Below, piece after piece: positions 17,361 through 25,702 of a stretch of DNA of 37,880 nt. A model generated the notes under the pieces. That model was not told where the DNA came from. It saw only the letters and a list, made by a program, of their open reading frames with translations, and did no database searches. The position numbers and the translations under genes were made by a program. How positions within the stretch are numbered: position 1 is the first letter of the stretch; each line of letters starts with the position of its first letter. Source of the stretch: Bacteroidales bacterium (GTDB lineage: Bacteria; Bacteroidota; Bacteroidia; Bacteroidales; VadinHA17); NCBI GenBank assembly GCA_024762655.1, contig JANTHB010000031.1:1-37880 (forward strand), read 5' to 3'.

Positions 17361-18830
17361 TCAATGCGGGCCCCACAAGGCAACCACAGACCCTCCTTCG
17401 GACTCTCCTTTGACCAGCGTCCAGGAACATCTTATGGTTTTCCGTCCGTCGGAGATCCTTAATATCAGACTCCATGAATCTTCTTCCGGTTGCAAGACAG
17501 GATCAAAGACTTGTTTGATGTTTTGAGGCAGAATGGATGCATTCCCGGAACCGTTTAGTATAGGACCTGAAAATTGCGCTTTTAAAAAAGCAGTAGTATC
17601 ATGGTTCATCTTCTGTGCCAACAGCTCTTTTTTATTTCGTTCATCCATAAAAAACAGAATACCTGGAATATCCCGGGTACTAACCGCTTTAGCAAACAGC
17701 AGGGCAAGAGCTTCCCGGGCGTCTTCATGAAAAGCAAACGAACCACCGGTCATTTTCATGTCCTCTAAAATTTCGTCAGCCGCTTTTTCTCCATTGAAAA
17801 ATACGACGGTGAGCCTGCCGTCTTTTTCTTCGAAATCCAGGGGGTCCCCCAGATCATAATCTTCAATGAGAGAAGAAGAAAGAGGCATTATTAATGGAAG
17901 ATAATACAGCCTGTATGATTCTTCCGTTCCCCGTCCGGCACCTCCTTCCATAATATCAACGATGGCCCACTGTTTGTCGGGGGAGACGGAAGCTACCGAG
18001 AGGACTTTTCCGTTTCTGACCTCATCATTGGAAACAGATAGCAAATTGTAGGTCTTTCCGGAAACAGTACGTGCATAGACCGTCCCTTCGTTATCACTTT
18101 CCAGCACCGTCATTATCTGCTCGCCGGCAGGGATGAAGGAAGGAGATTTCTTGTTTGTGAAAAGAAGATCGGAGATACAGGTATCGTCCCATTTGCTCCC
18201 CCGGATTACCTCCCTGATCTCAAATTTGAGAAAGTAAAAGTCCCTTAAAGTTCCGTAAGCTTTTCCCTGTCGCAGGGAATTTTGGTGTGATAAAATGTAT
18301 TTATGAACCATTTTATCCCGAAAAAGAGACACTTTATATCCGTCAAAAGAAAGAGGAAAGGTCTGATAACCCCCGGTATCCCGCAGTGCTATGGTCATGC
18401 TTGCCGGATAAGCCACCGCCTCGGATTGAAAGCCGGCCTGTGTAGCTTTTGTATCATCGGTGAATCCCAGATACAGGGTAATCTTCAGGGTCTTGATACG
18501 GTTGTTTTTTAAAAAAAGAGTGTGATTTTTCTGAAAACCGTTGGCAATGGTGAAAAATTTCTTCAGGGTATCACCCATAGCCAGACAGACAGCCGTACCT
18601 TTTCCGCTTCCGTTCTCTCCTTCCACCCAGGCAGTCCGCGGATCACGGTCCAGAAGGTTATGAGGTGAATATTTCCCTAAAGAGAAATCAGCCGGTTTAT
18701 TCAACTCGGAAGAAGCACAGTAAATTCCTTCAGCGTCTGTGAAAGAGAAGTTTTCCCATGTCTGGGCACCGGAAAACGATACGGTACTGAAAAAGAGAAA
18801 CAGGGAAAAGAAAATTCTGCTCATGGTCAT
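17361..18830 (-). CDS. Exported protein with NADase-type glycan-binding domain, function unknown
   Basis: 489 residues with a signal peptide ending near FSGAQ. Residues about 35-240 have the pattern SSELNKP, YSPHNLLDRDPRTAWVEG, GSGKGTAVCLAMG, FFTIANGFQKN, FLKNNRIKTLKITLYLGF and KFEIREVIRGSKWDDTCISDLLF. This discoidin-like fold is named the NADase-type glycan-binding domain after its occurrence in fungal NADases. The C-terminal 250 residues hold WD/propeller-like and NTF2-like strands that I cannot assign. No NADase catalytic domain is visible. It converges with GH35 and diverges from GH95, so it may be a glycan-binding accessory protein, but it is transcribed alone. Confidence 0.7.
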   Translation of the reverse strand: MTMSRIFFSLFLFFSTVSFSGAQTWENFSFTDAEGIYCASSELNKPADFSLGKYSPHNLLDRDPRTAWVEGENGSGKGTAVCLAMGDTLKKFFTIANGFQKNHTLFLKNNRIKTLKITLYLGFTDDTKATQAGFQSEAVAYPASMTIALRDTGGYQTFPLSFDGYKVSLFRDKMVHKYILSHQNSLRQGKAYGTLRDFYFLKFEIREVIRGSKWDDTCISDLLFTNKKSPSFIPAGEQIMTVLESDNEGTVYARTVSGKTYNLLSVSNDEVRNGKVLSVASVSPDKQWAIVDIMEGGAGRGTEESYRLYYLPLIMPLSSSLIEDYDLGDPLDFEEKDGRLTVVFFNGEKAADEILEDMKMTGGSFAFHEDAREALALLFAKAVSTRDIPGILFFMDERNKKELLAQKMNHDTTAFLKAQFSGPILNGSGNASILPQNIKQVFDPVLQPEEDSWSLILRISDGRKTIRCSWTLVKGESEGGSVVALWGPH

Positions 18831-18903
18831 GAAGTTTTTACAATGTTAGCAAAAAAACAGAAGGTACGAATCATGGCTGGTAAGGAATTTGTAATTTTCG
18901 GAT

Positions 18904-18911
18904 TATATTTG
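18904..18911 (+). promoter_or_regulatory. Putative -7 box (TATATTTG) for GH95
   Basis: TAnnTTTG match 30 nt before the GH95 ATG in the divergent gap with the glycan-binding protein gene. A TTTG at 18888-18891 is closer than the usual -33 spacing. Confidence 0.4.
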
Positions 18912-18941
18912 TCTTAGCACATTTCCTAAAAACACACCCGA

Positions 18942-21269
18942 ATGAAAAAAACAGGTTTAAGAAAGGTTTTCCTCCCGCTTTTGTTTATTACCGGGATCGT
19001 CATGATTTTGTCCTGTGCAAATAAAGAAGAAGTGCCCTCTGCCTCTCCGCACGATCTCTCCTTCCCGTCGCTGGCGAAAAGATGGGACGAGGCCATTCCA
19101 CTGGGCAACGGGCTGCTGGGAGCGCTGGTATGGCAAAAAGATACCATGCTGCGTTTTTCTCTCGACCGTTCCGACCTGTGGGATTTGCGTCCTATGAGAA
19201 ATCTGGAAGATACGACCCTAACCTGGCAGTGGGTGTACCGGCAATGGAAAAACCACCGGTACAGGAAGGCTCAGAAAGCCCTGGATATTCCTTACGATGA
19301 GCGTCCCGGCCCTACGAAGATACCGGCAGGAGCCCTGGAGTTTGCTACCGGAAAGCTGGGAAAGGTTACTGCGGTGCATCTATATACACAGGAAGGGATC
19401 TGTGAAGTGACCTGGTCTTCCGGCGCCCGGCTGATGACTTTTGTACAGGCTGATAAGCCGGTGGGATGGTTCCGTTTTACCGGGATACACGGAGATTTTT
19501 TCCCTGGGCTGGTGGCCCCGCCATATCATGATAAAAAAGGGATGGGTTCCGGACGCCCGGTAAACTCGCTGAATGGTGCAGACTTGCGTAGGTTGGGATA
19601 TCCTGCAGGAAAGAGGGTTGATAATGACCATAGTATTTCTTATGACCAGGTAGGTTGGGGCGGTTTTCATTATAAGATCTGTGTACAGTGGAAAAACAAA
19701 GGAAATTCTGTTACGGGGGTCTGGTCGGTAAGCGCTCATTATCCGGGCAAACCTCAACTTGCTGCAGAAGAAAATGTGCGCAACGGATGGAAAGAAGGAT
19801 ATGAAAACGCCTTGAAGCAGAACAGACTGTGGTGGCAGAAATACTGGTCAGCCTCTGCCGTTCATTTACCGGACCGTATTTTGGAAAAACAGTATTACCT
19901 GGATATGTATAAATTCGGGGCGGCAGCCCGCGCCAATACGCCGCCGATATCCCTGCAGGCAGTGTGGACTGCTGACGACGGACGTATACCTCCGTGGAAA
20001 GGGGATTATCATAACGACCTGAACACACAGTTAAGCTATTGGCCCGCCTATGCAGGAAATCACCTTACGGAAGAATCGGGTTTTCTGAACTGGTTGTGGC
20101 AGAATAAGCCTGTTTTTGAAAAATATACACGTCGTTATTTCGGTACCGGCGGGCTCAATGTTCCCGGGGTGGTGACCCTCACCGGCGAGCCCATGGGCGG
20201 ATGGATACAGTATTCCATGGGGCCAACGGTTGCCGCCTGGTTGGGGCAGCATTTCTACCTGCACTGGAAATATTCGATGGACACGGTATTTTTGCAGAAA
20301 AGAGCTTATCCGTGGATCAGCCGGGTGGCTACCTATCTGGACCAGGTTTCTGTGAACGGTAAGGACGGAAAACGAAAGCTGCCGATCAGCTCATCTCCGG
20401 AAATATTTGATAATTCTCTGAAAGCCTGGTTTCCGGAAACAACCAACTTCGACCTGGCCCTGATCCGTTTTACCTTTGCCAAAGCGGCCGAACTGGCACA
20501 GGCGCTCGGAAAAAAGGAGGAGGCCCGCAAATGGAAGGAAAAAGAGGCTCAATGGCCTCCTCTCGCTGTGGATCCGGATATCGGATTACTGGTATGTCCC
20601 GGGGTGCCCCTGCCTTTTTCACATCGTCATTTTTCTCATTTAATGGCTATACACCCTTTAGGATTGGTTGACTGGAGCCAGGGAGAGAGAAGCCGGAAAA
20701 TCATTCATCATTCCTTACAGTTGCTCGACAGCCTGGGCACTGACTGGTGGACCGGTTATTCGTTTGCCTGGCTGGGGAATCTGCGGGCCAGAGCCCGTGA
20801 CGGAGAAGGTGCAGCCCACGCTCTGAAAATATTTGCTACGGCTTTTTGCCTGCCTAACAGTTTTCATGTGAATGGGGATCAGTCGGGCAGGGGTTATTCC
20901 AAAATGACTTACAGACCTTTTACCCTGGAAGGCAATTTTGCCTTTGCCGCCGGCATCCAGGAAATGTTGTTGCAAAGCCATACCGACACGCTGCATATTT
21001 TTCCCGCCATCCCCGGAGACTGGAAAGACGTCTCTTTTGAAAACTTGCGTGCGCAGGGGGCTTTTCTTGTGTCTGCCGTAAGAAAAAACGGACAGGTGAA
21101 ACAGGTTACAATAGCTGCTGAAAAAGGAGGAGTATTATACCTGGCAAATCCCTTCGGAAAGAGAAAATACAGGGTAAAAGGAGTCTCTCTGACGAAAAAA
21201 GAGAAACAAGGGCCCGTATTGCAGATACAGACAGGGGAAGGGGAAAAGGTAACGCTGGAAGCTATTTGA
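18942..21269 (+). CDS. GH95-type glycosidase lipoprotein with substituted catalytic signature
   Basis: 775 residues with lipobox MILSC near residue 25. The GH95 order is visible: an N-terminal beta-sandwich (AIPLGNGLLGALVW, SLDRSDLWD), then the (alpha/alpha)6 barrel with PPWKGDYHNDLNTQLSYWPAY, SSSPE (Glu487, expected acid), HRHFSHLMAIHPL, GYSFAWLGNLRARARDGEGA and RPFTLEGNFAFAAGIQEMLLQS, then LHIFPAIPGDWKD. GH95 enzymes are inverting alpha-L-fucosidases or alpha-L-galactosidases. The usual N-I-N base pair reads D359-L-N361 here, and the aspartate of QIDGN is Glu663, so activity or specificity may differ. Its end overlaps the convergent thioredoxin gene by 8 nt. Confidence 0.8.
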   Translation: MKKTGLRKVFLPLLFITGIVMILSCANKEEVPSASPHDLSFPSLAKRWDEAIPLGNGLLGALVWQKDTMLRFSLDRSDLWDLRPMRNLEDTTLTWQWVYRQWKNHRYRKAQKALDIPYDERPGPTKIPAGALEFATGKLGKVTAVHLYTQEGICEVTWSSGARLMTFVQADKPVGWFRFTGIHGDFFPGLVAPPYHDKKGMGSGRPVNSLNGADLRRLGYPAGKRVDNDHSISYDQVGWGGFHYKICVQWKNKGNSVTGVWSVSAHYPGKPQLAAEENVRNGWKEGYENALKQNRLWWQKYWSASAVHLPDRILEKQYYLDMYKFGAAARANTPPISLQAVWTADDGRIPPWKGDYHNDLNTQLSYWPAYAGNHLTEESGFLNWLWQNKPVFEKYTRRYFGTGGLNVPGVVTLTGEPMGGWIQYSMGPTVAAWLGQHFYLHWKYSMDTVFLQKRAYPWISRVATYLDQVSVNGKDGKRKLPISSSPEIFDNSLKAWFPETTNFDLALIRFTFAKAAELAQALGKKEEARKWKEKEAQWPPLAVDPDIGLLVCPGVPLPFSHRHFSHLMAIHPLGLVDWSQGERSRKIIHHSLQLLDSLGTDWWTGYSFAWLGNLRARARDGEGAAHALKIFATAFCLPNSFHVNGDQSGRGYSKMTYRPFTLEGNFAFAAGIQEMLLQSHTDTLHIFPAIPGDWKDVSFENLRAQGAFLVSAVRKNGQVKQVTIAAEKGGVLYLANPFGKRKYRVKGVSLTKKEKQGPVLQIQTGEGEKVTLEAI

Positions 21270-21792
21270 GCATCTCATCCAGCTTATTCACCATACCGGA
21301 AAATATTTTTTCGTCATAGAGACGTGTCACATAGACGATCACTCCCTTCTCGTCGATGACGATATTGCGGGTGACGCCGGCGCCCTGTGCCGCATACCGG
21401 TAGAATATTTCTCCGCCGGGATCCCGTGCCAGAGGATACGAGATCTTCATCTCCCGGGCAAATCCCAGCGTTTTTTCACGCGATTCTTTCAGGTCAATAC
21501 CGATCATCCTGAAATTCTTGTTTTTATTCTCCTGCCATAATTTTTCCAGGTGTGGCATCTCTTTTCTGCATACACTGCACCAGCTTGCAGTAAATTGCAG
21601 TAAAACCACGTTCCCTTTCAGGCTACTCAGTTTTTCCGGTTTCCGGCCGTCGGCATACCGGATGGTGAAGTCGGGGGCCAGTTGTCCCACTCTGACAATA
21701 AATCCGTATTTATCCGGTACCGGCTTTTTTTGGGCGTGAATTCCCCAACCAACGCCAAATATGAATAATAAAATAACAATAATTTTATTCAT
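21262..21792 (-). CDS. TlpA/ResA-like thioredoxin-fold protein, exported
   Basis: 176 residues from the ATG at 21792, with a signal peptide MNKIIVILLFIFGVGWGIHAQ. The longer reading from 21828 would put 12 residues ahead of it. The TlpA-type domain has VGQLAPDFTIRYADG, VVLLQFTASWCSVCRKEMPHLEKLW with redox cysteines 72 and 75, MIGIDLKESREKTLGFARE and a cis-proline-like VTRNIVIDEKG. It acts as a periplasmic thiol-disulfide reductase or oxidase, partner unknown. The 3' ends of this gene and GH95 overlap by 8 nt, so antisense interference between transcripts is possible. Confidence 0.9.
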   Translation of the reverse strand: MNKIIVILLFIFGVGWGIHAQKKPVPDKYGFIVRVGQLAPDFTIRYADGRKPEKLSSLKGNVVLLQFTASWCSVCRKEMPHLEKLWQENKNKNFRMIGIDLKESREKTLGFAREMKISYPLARDPGGEIFYRYAAQGAGVTRNIVIDEKGVIVYVTRLYDEKIFSGMVNKLDEMLK

Positions 21793-21934
21793 AATTCTAC
21801 ATTCATTACTGTCTGGAAAAAATATCATAATTGTTTATAATGCATAGGATAACAACGTGTTATATAGATTTATAATCATAAGGGGTTATATATCCAAGTC
21901 TCATTTTTCCCCTGTTTGAGGTTCCCCACCCCAA

Positions 21935-21956
21935 CCCCTCCCCCAAGAGGGAGGGG
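21935..21956. repeat. C-rich/G-rich hairpin element
   Basis: CCCCTCCC and GGGAGGGG pair around a 6-nt loop within a C-rich run in the 280-nt gap before the PEP-enzyme gene. A related element lies at 35839-35862. Such dispersed hairpins are frequent between genes in Bacteroidota. Confidence 0.5.
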
Positions 21957-22070
21957 CTTTTAACATACTGTTTTTGCAGACTTTGAGTAAATAGTTTTGC
22001 TGTCTCTGCCTGAAAACCTATTAAAAATATTATCATAACTCAATCATTTATTTTTTTACCGGACACTATT

Positions 22071-22112
22071 GATTCTAAATCCTGTATTTTACATTCTAAA
22101 TTCTACATTCAA
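22071..22112. repeat. Degenerate ATTCTA/ACATTC repeats
   Basis: Imperfect copies of ATTCTAAAT, TTACATTCTA and TTCTACATTC follow one another at the end of the PEP-enzyme gene, partly covering its stop. Slippage-type low-complexity sequence. Confidence 0.4.
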
Positions 22113-24478
22113 TTAAGGATTTCCACTTTTCCCTGTATGGCGTCCAGTCTGATAAGCTGTCCGTTCCTCAGTTGGTTCATTGCTCCTTTCACGCTCACCA
22201 AAGCCGGCAGATTGTATTCACGGGCCACTACGGCGCCGTGAGACAGGGGGCTGCCTATCTCGGTGATCATGCCGCTGATAATGCTGTAAAAGGGGGTCCA
22301 GCCTATATCGGTGTATTTGGAAACCATGATCTCACCTTCCTGCAGACTGCGTGCTTCTGACAGCGAGTGTACCAGTCGTACTTTTCCTTCGGTTATACCC
22401 CGGCTGACGGGGATGCCTGTCAGGGTCCCCGCCTCAGGACGCTGGCGATCCCTTTCTTCCGGTACAGGGATCCCGAAAGTCAGATCAGGGAATGAAAGTT
22501 GCTGCAATTCTTTAAAAAGGGCCCGGCGTTTACAGGCGGTATTTTCAAACTCCTTGATTCCGTTACCCTCCAGTAAATTGCCTATCTCCCGGTGGGTCAG
22601 GAAAAAAATGAGATCCGGATCCTGAAGTAATCCCGCATTGACCAGCATTTTAGCCAGGTGCCGGTAGGCAACCTTAAAACGGTATTGTACCAGAATTGCC
22701 AGGGCCTTGGTCTGCTCACGCCGTGCCACCGATGCCCGGGCTTTGGGAAGAAGCCAACGGATAAGCAGTTTTTTGAAACGGGTAAGTGTATGATCTTCCA
22801 GAAAAGTATATTTTTCTTTTTCGGCGTTCCGGAGCGTTTTTTTCCCTTCCAGCAAAAGAGCTGTTTTCCCTTTCAGGCCCTCCACGACAGGGGCCGGATC
22901 CCAGGCCCATTCTTTTTCTCTCATCTCTGCTTCACGAACACAACGGTGACCATGACGCTGCAGAAATGTTTCCCAGGTCTTGCGTATGTTTTCCGGAGCT
23001 TTTACAGAAAGATACCGGATGGATTCATCTACCGGAACATCCAGAAAATCCCTTCGTATCCAGGGAATTTTTACCAGCATCTCTGCCAGTTCATCCATAG
23101 CATGTAACACCTGCGCGCTTTCTATGCCCGGTATATGGGTGAAAAGACGGGCGACTTTCTCATAATGCTCGGGCAGGGGAGGCTTGCCTCCGGAATAAAT
23201 ATTCAGGATAGAAGTAAAAAAACCTCCCGATTGGGAAGAGGAAATGTAATGCAGGTCGTAGGCATCGAAAAGTACTTGCATATTTTCCGAGATCAGACGG
23301 TAACAGTTGCGGGGGTCATCCGGGCAATCAAGCCGGAAGCGGCTTTCCAGCTTGCGCAATAACACTACGGCCTTAGGTCCGTGAAGCATGTATACGGTAA
23401 CCCGGATAAAATTTATTATACGTTTCCACAGAGGGATATCCGGTTTTATTTCAACATGCGGAACCAGCTCCCCGATAACGGAAAAATCGACGTTTTCCCG
23501 GGAGGTCAACCATACTCTTTTGGCCATTTCATACAGGGCATTGACATCAAAAAAGAGATGATTGTAATAGGAATGCACAAAGATGTATTCATCGGACAGG
23601 GAGGATAATACTCCCGCTTTTTTATAAAACACCTGCAGGCCGCGATCGATGGCTTTTCCAAAAGTAGAAAGGGTCAGAGGGGTTACGGGGCCGGGCATCA
23701 TCTCCCCGATATTTCCCCGCGTATAAATAGGATTGGGATAGCGGGGGGTATGGTCCAGTTCGTTCATGTGTATGGAATCCAGTCCGGTAACAGGCCGTAA
23801 CTGCAACCAGAAAAGATCCCCGTTACCGTCAATAGCCCATTCCAGATCGACAGGCTGACCGTATCTTTCTTCTATTTCCAGTGCTTCACGTACCAGTTTC
23901 CTGAAATTTTCCGGTGGGATAAAACGACATTTATTTTGGTACCATCGTTGTTTATAGAAGAGGAGGGTCTCTCCCTCCCGGGTGCCGGACATAAGCTGGT
24001 CGGCCGTTCCGGTGACCATACTCAGACTGATCTTGTCGTAACGGTTGGAAACAGGATCCACCGTGAAAAGAACACCCGAAACCATGGGAACGATCATTTC
24101 CTGAAGGATAACGTTCATCCCGGTTTTTCCGGTTTTCATGTATTTTTTGTAGGCACTTACCTGTTCCGACCCTTCGGCCGCGAAGCATTGCTCTATGGAT
24201 TTCAGGATCTGATCTTTTCCTTTTACGTGCAGAAACGTAGCATACTGGCCGGCAAAAGAGGCCTCTGCACGGTCTTCGCCGGCGGCGGAAGACCGGACTG
24301 CCCAGGTTTTGTCGGGAGGCAGCGAGGCAATGAAAGGTTTCAATCTCTCCGGATCAAAGGCGGTAATTACCCAGGTGGCAGGGATCTTCTTTCCAAAATG
24401 CTTCAGTTGTACAAGACCTGCGGCTTTTCCTCCCCCCTCGTTCTCCGGAAGCCGGTCAATAGGAAAGATCCATTCCAT
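22109..24478 (-). CDS. PEP synthase / rifampin-phosphotransferase-like enzyme
   Basis: 789 residues. An N-terminal ATP-grasp PEP/pyruvate-binding domain (about 1-260) has GGGKAAGL, AVRSSAAGEDRAEASFAGQYATFLHV, VSGVLFTVDPVSNR and LEWAIDGNGDLFWLQLRPVTG. A helical central region (about 260-690) matches nothing I can name. The C-terminal swivelling phosphohistidine domain has TDIGWTPFYSIISGMITEIGSPLSHGAVVAREYNLPALV with His747. This ATP-grasp / middle / His-domain order is that of rifampin phosphotransferase. A true PEP synthase would carry a C-terminal TIM barrel, which is absent. The enzyme probably transfers ATP beta-phosphate to a small molecule bound by the central region. It overlaps the upstream CrtC/AttH-like gene by 23 nt. 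Confidence 0.85.
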   Translation of the reverse strand: MEWIFPIDRLPENEGGGKAAGLVQLKHFGKKIPATWVITAFDPERLKPFIASLPPDKTWAVRSSAAGEDRAEASFAGQYATFLHVKGKDQILKSIEQCFAAEGSEQVSAYKKYMKTGKTGMNVILQEMIVPMVSGVLFTVDPVSNRYDKISLSMVTGTADQLMSGTREGETLLFYKQRWYQNKCRFIPPENFRKLVREALEIEERYGQPVDLEWAIDGNGDLFWLQLRPVTGLDSIHMNELDHTPRYPNPIYTRGNIGEMMPGPVTPLTLSTFGKAIDRGLQVFYKKAGVLSSLSDEYIFVHSYYNHLFFDVNALYEMAKRVWLTSRENVDFSVIGELVPHVEIKPDIPLWKRIINFIRVTVYMLHGPKAVVLLRKLESRFRLDCPDDPRNCYRLISENMQVLFDAYDLHYISSSQSGGFFTSILNIYSGGKPPLPEHYEKVARLFTHIPGIESAQVLHAMDELAEMLVKIPWIRRDFLDVPVDESIRYLSVKAPENIRKTWETFLQRHGHRCVREAEMREKEWAWDPAPVVEGLKGKTALLLEGKKTLRNAEKEKYTFLEDHTLTRFKKLLIRWLLPKARASVARREQTKALAILVQYRFKVAYRHLAKMLVNAGLLQDPDLIFFLTHREIGNLLEGNGIKEFENTACKRRALFKELQQLSFPDLTFGIPVPEERDRQRPEAGTLTGIPVSRGITEGKVRLVHSLSEARSLQEGEIMVSKYTDIGWTPFYSIISGMITEIGSPLSHGAVVAREYNLPALVSVKGAMNQLRNGQLIRLDAIQGKVEILN

Positions 24479-25484
24479 ATTTTTTAATATTTATGCCCAT
24501 TTCTGCAACCCCCAGTCCCTGTACTCCGTCATAGGTGAACTCTGCCAGAGACTGACGTATGTGATAAACCCCGTCCATCATGAAGGGGAAGAAAACTTTC
24601 ATATTAACGGTAAGTGTTTTTTCTTTCCCTCCGGAAGACTCCCGGATTGACAACTCCGCTTTACGGGGAAGCGGTTGCTTAGGTACAGGTAGGTCAAAAG
24701 AAGATATATCAGCCAGGGTATTGACGTTATGCTTCTTTCCAAGATAACCGGCTTTAAGGTTTTGGATGAAATCATAGTCAATGGCACTGGTATTGAAATA
24801 ACGTCCGTCTTCCAGAACCCCCAAAAACCAGAAATGACGGTCCCATTCTTCCCAGTGACGTGTGCCGAAACTGTGATCACGTACCCCCTGACCTGAAAAA
24901 GAATATTCCTTTCCTTTCCAGAGAAGGGCGCCGTTGATGTTTCCGGCCTGTTCGTAATGAACTTTATGCAATTCCCGGAGTTTGTGAAAAAAATGCCGGT
25001 TCCAGGGTTGCCGGACCATCTCTCGGGCTGTCTGGTCAAGGAGAGCTCCCGTATGGTCAAAATCAATGATTGCGCCCCTGGCTTCCCACGTAAGATCCAA
25101 TGAGAGGTTTTCCTGTTGATTGTCCTGATAAACAGGTCCGTTGTATTTCAGTTGCCAGCGTTGGCCCGGTTCCAGGCAGAGATATTCCAGGGAACCTTGC
25201 CGGAAACCTTCGCCGGCAGGCAAAGATAGATTTTCAAACCCCCATACCCCTTCACCGGGGATAAAAATTTTGAACCAGTTTTCGTGGGGTTTATCCGACC
25301 GGAAAGCCTGTCGCGTGACAAAAGCAAAGCCCTCCTGATCCCAGCCTGCAAAATAGATACTGTCATTGAACCCCGGCAGGCCCGGAGATGTATGAAGACG
25401 CTCCAGTTCTTTCGCTGAGTGTTCCCGGCTTTTCCGTTGTTTTACCATCTTTCGGGCCAAAAACAGTTTAAGTGCTTGTTTCAT
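24456..25484 (-). CDS. CrtC/AttH-like (DUF7064-type) double-lipocalin protein
   Basis: 342 residues without signal peptide; the N-terminus is basic. The key motif is GQGVRDHSFGTRHW (residues 198-211), preceded by HYEQAGNINGALLWKGKEY and followed by RHFWFLGVLEDGRYFN. The G-x-G-x-RDHS-x-G-x-R-x-W pattern is what I know from hydroxyneurosporene-synthase (CrtC), AttH and DUF7064-like proteins, beta-barrel families that handle hydrophobic small molecules such as carotenoids, terpenoids or lipids. The 3' end overlaps the PEP-phosphotransferase gene by 23 nt in another frame, so the two should be translationally coupled and probably act on the same compound. The precise reaction is unknown. Confidence 0.65.
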   Translation of the reverse strand: MKQALKLFLARKMVKQRKSREHSAKELERLHTSPGLPGFNDSIYFAGWDQEGFAFVTRQAFRSDKPHENWFKIFIPGEGVWGFENLSLPAGEGFRQGSLEYLCLEPGQRWQLKYNGPVYQDNQQENLSLDLTWEARGAIIDFDHTGALLDQTAREMVRQPWNRHFFHKLRELHKVHYEQAGNINGALLWKGKEYSFSGQGVRDHSFGTRHWEEWDRHFWFLGVLEDGRYFNTSAIDYDFIQNLKAGYLGKKHNVNTLADISSFDLPVPKQPLPRKAELSIRESSGGKEKTLTVNMKVFFPFMMDGVYHIRQSLAEFTYDGVQGLGVAEMGINIKKYGMDLSY

Positions 25485-25646
25485 TTAGAAAAAATTTTGA
25501 CAAACCTACAAATATTTTACATGAGAAGGGACAGATTACATTATTAATCCTTCCATTTTTTTGTTTCGAATTTCTTTCCAGGAAGTAGAAGGGGAAGATT
25601 AGAAATGAATCCCTGTTTCACGGATCAGGGGGGTCGCCCTAAAAAA

Positions 25647-25677
25647 TTGCTTGCCTATTATTTATGAGCTATTTTTG
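25647..25677 (+). promoter_or_regulatory. Promoter of the GH2 gene (TTG-N20-TATTTTTG)
   Basis: A -33-like TTG at 25647-25649 and an exact TAnnTTTG box TATTTTTG at 25670-25677 are 20 nt apart, the best promoter match in the window. Transcription would begin near 25684, which excludes the ATG at 25664 and supports the ATG at 25703. Confidence 0.55.
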
Positions 25678-25702
25678 CAGAAGAAAACAGAAATCCTTGC
25701 TT

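Noticed and set aside
22109-24478. Plain PEP synthase (ppsA)
   Set aside because: The C-terminal PEP/pyruvate TIM-barrel domain is missing and the phosphohistidine domain is at the very end, as in rifampin-phosphotransferase-type enzymes.
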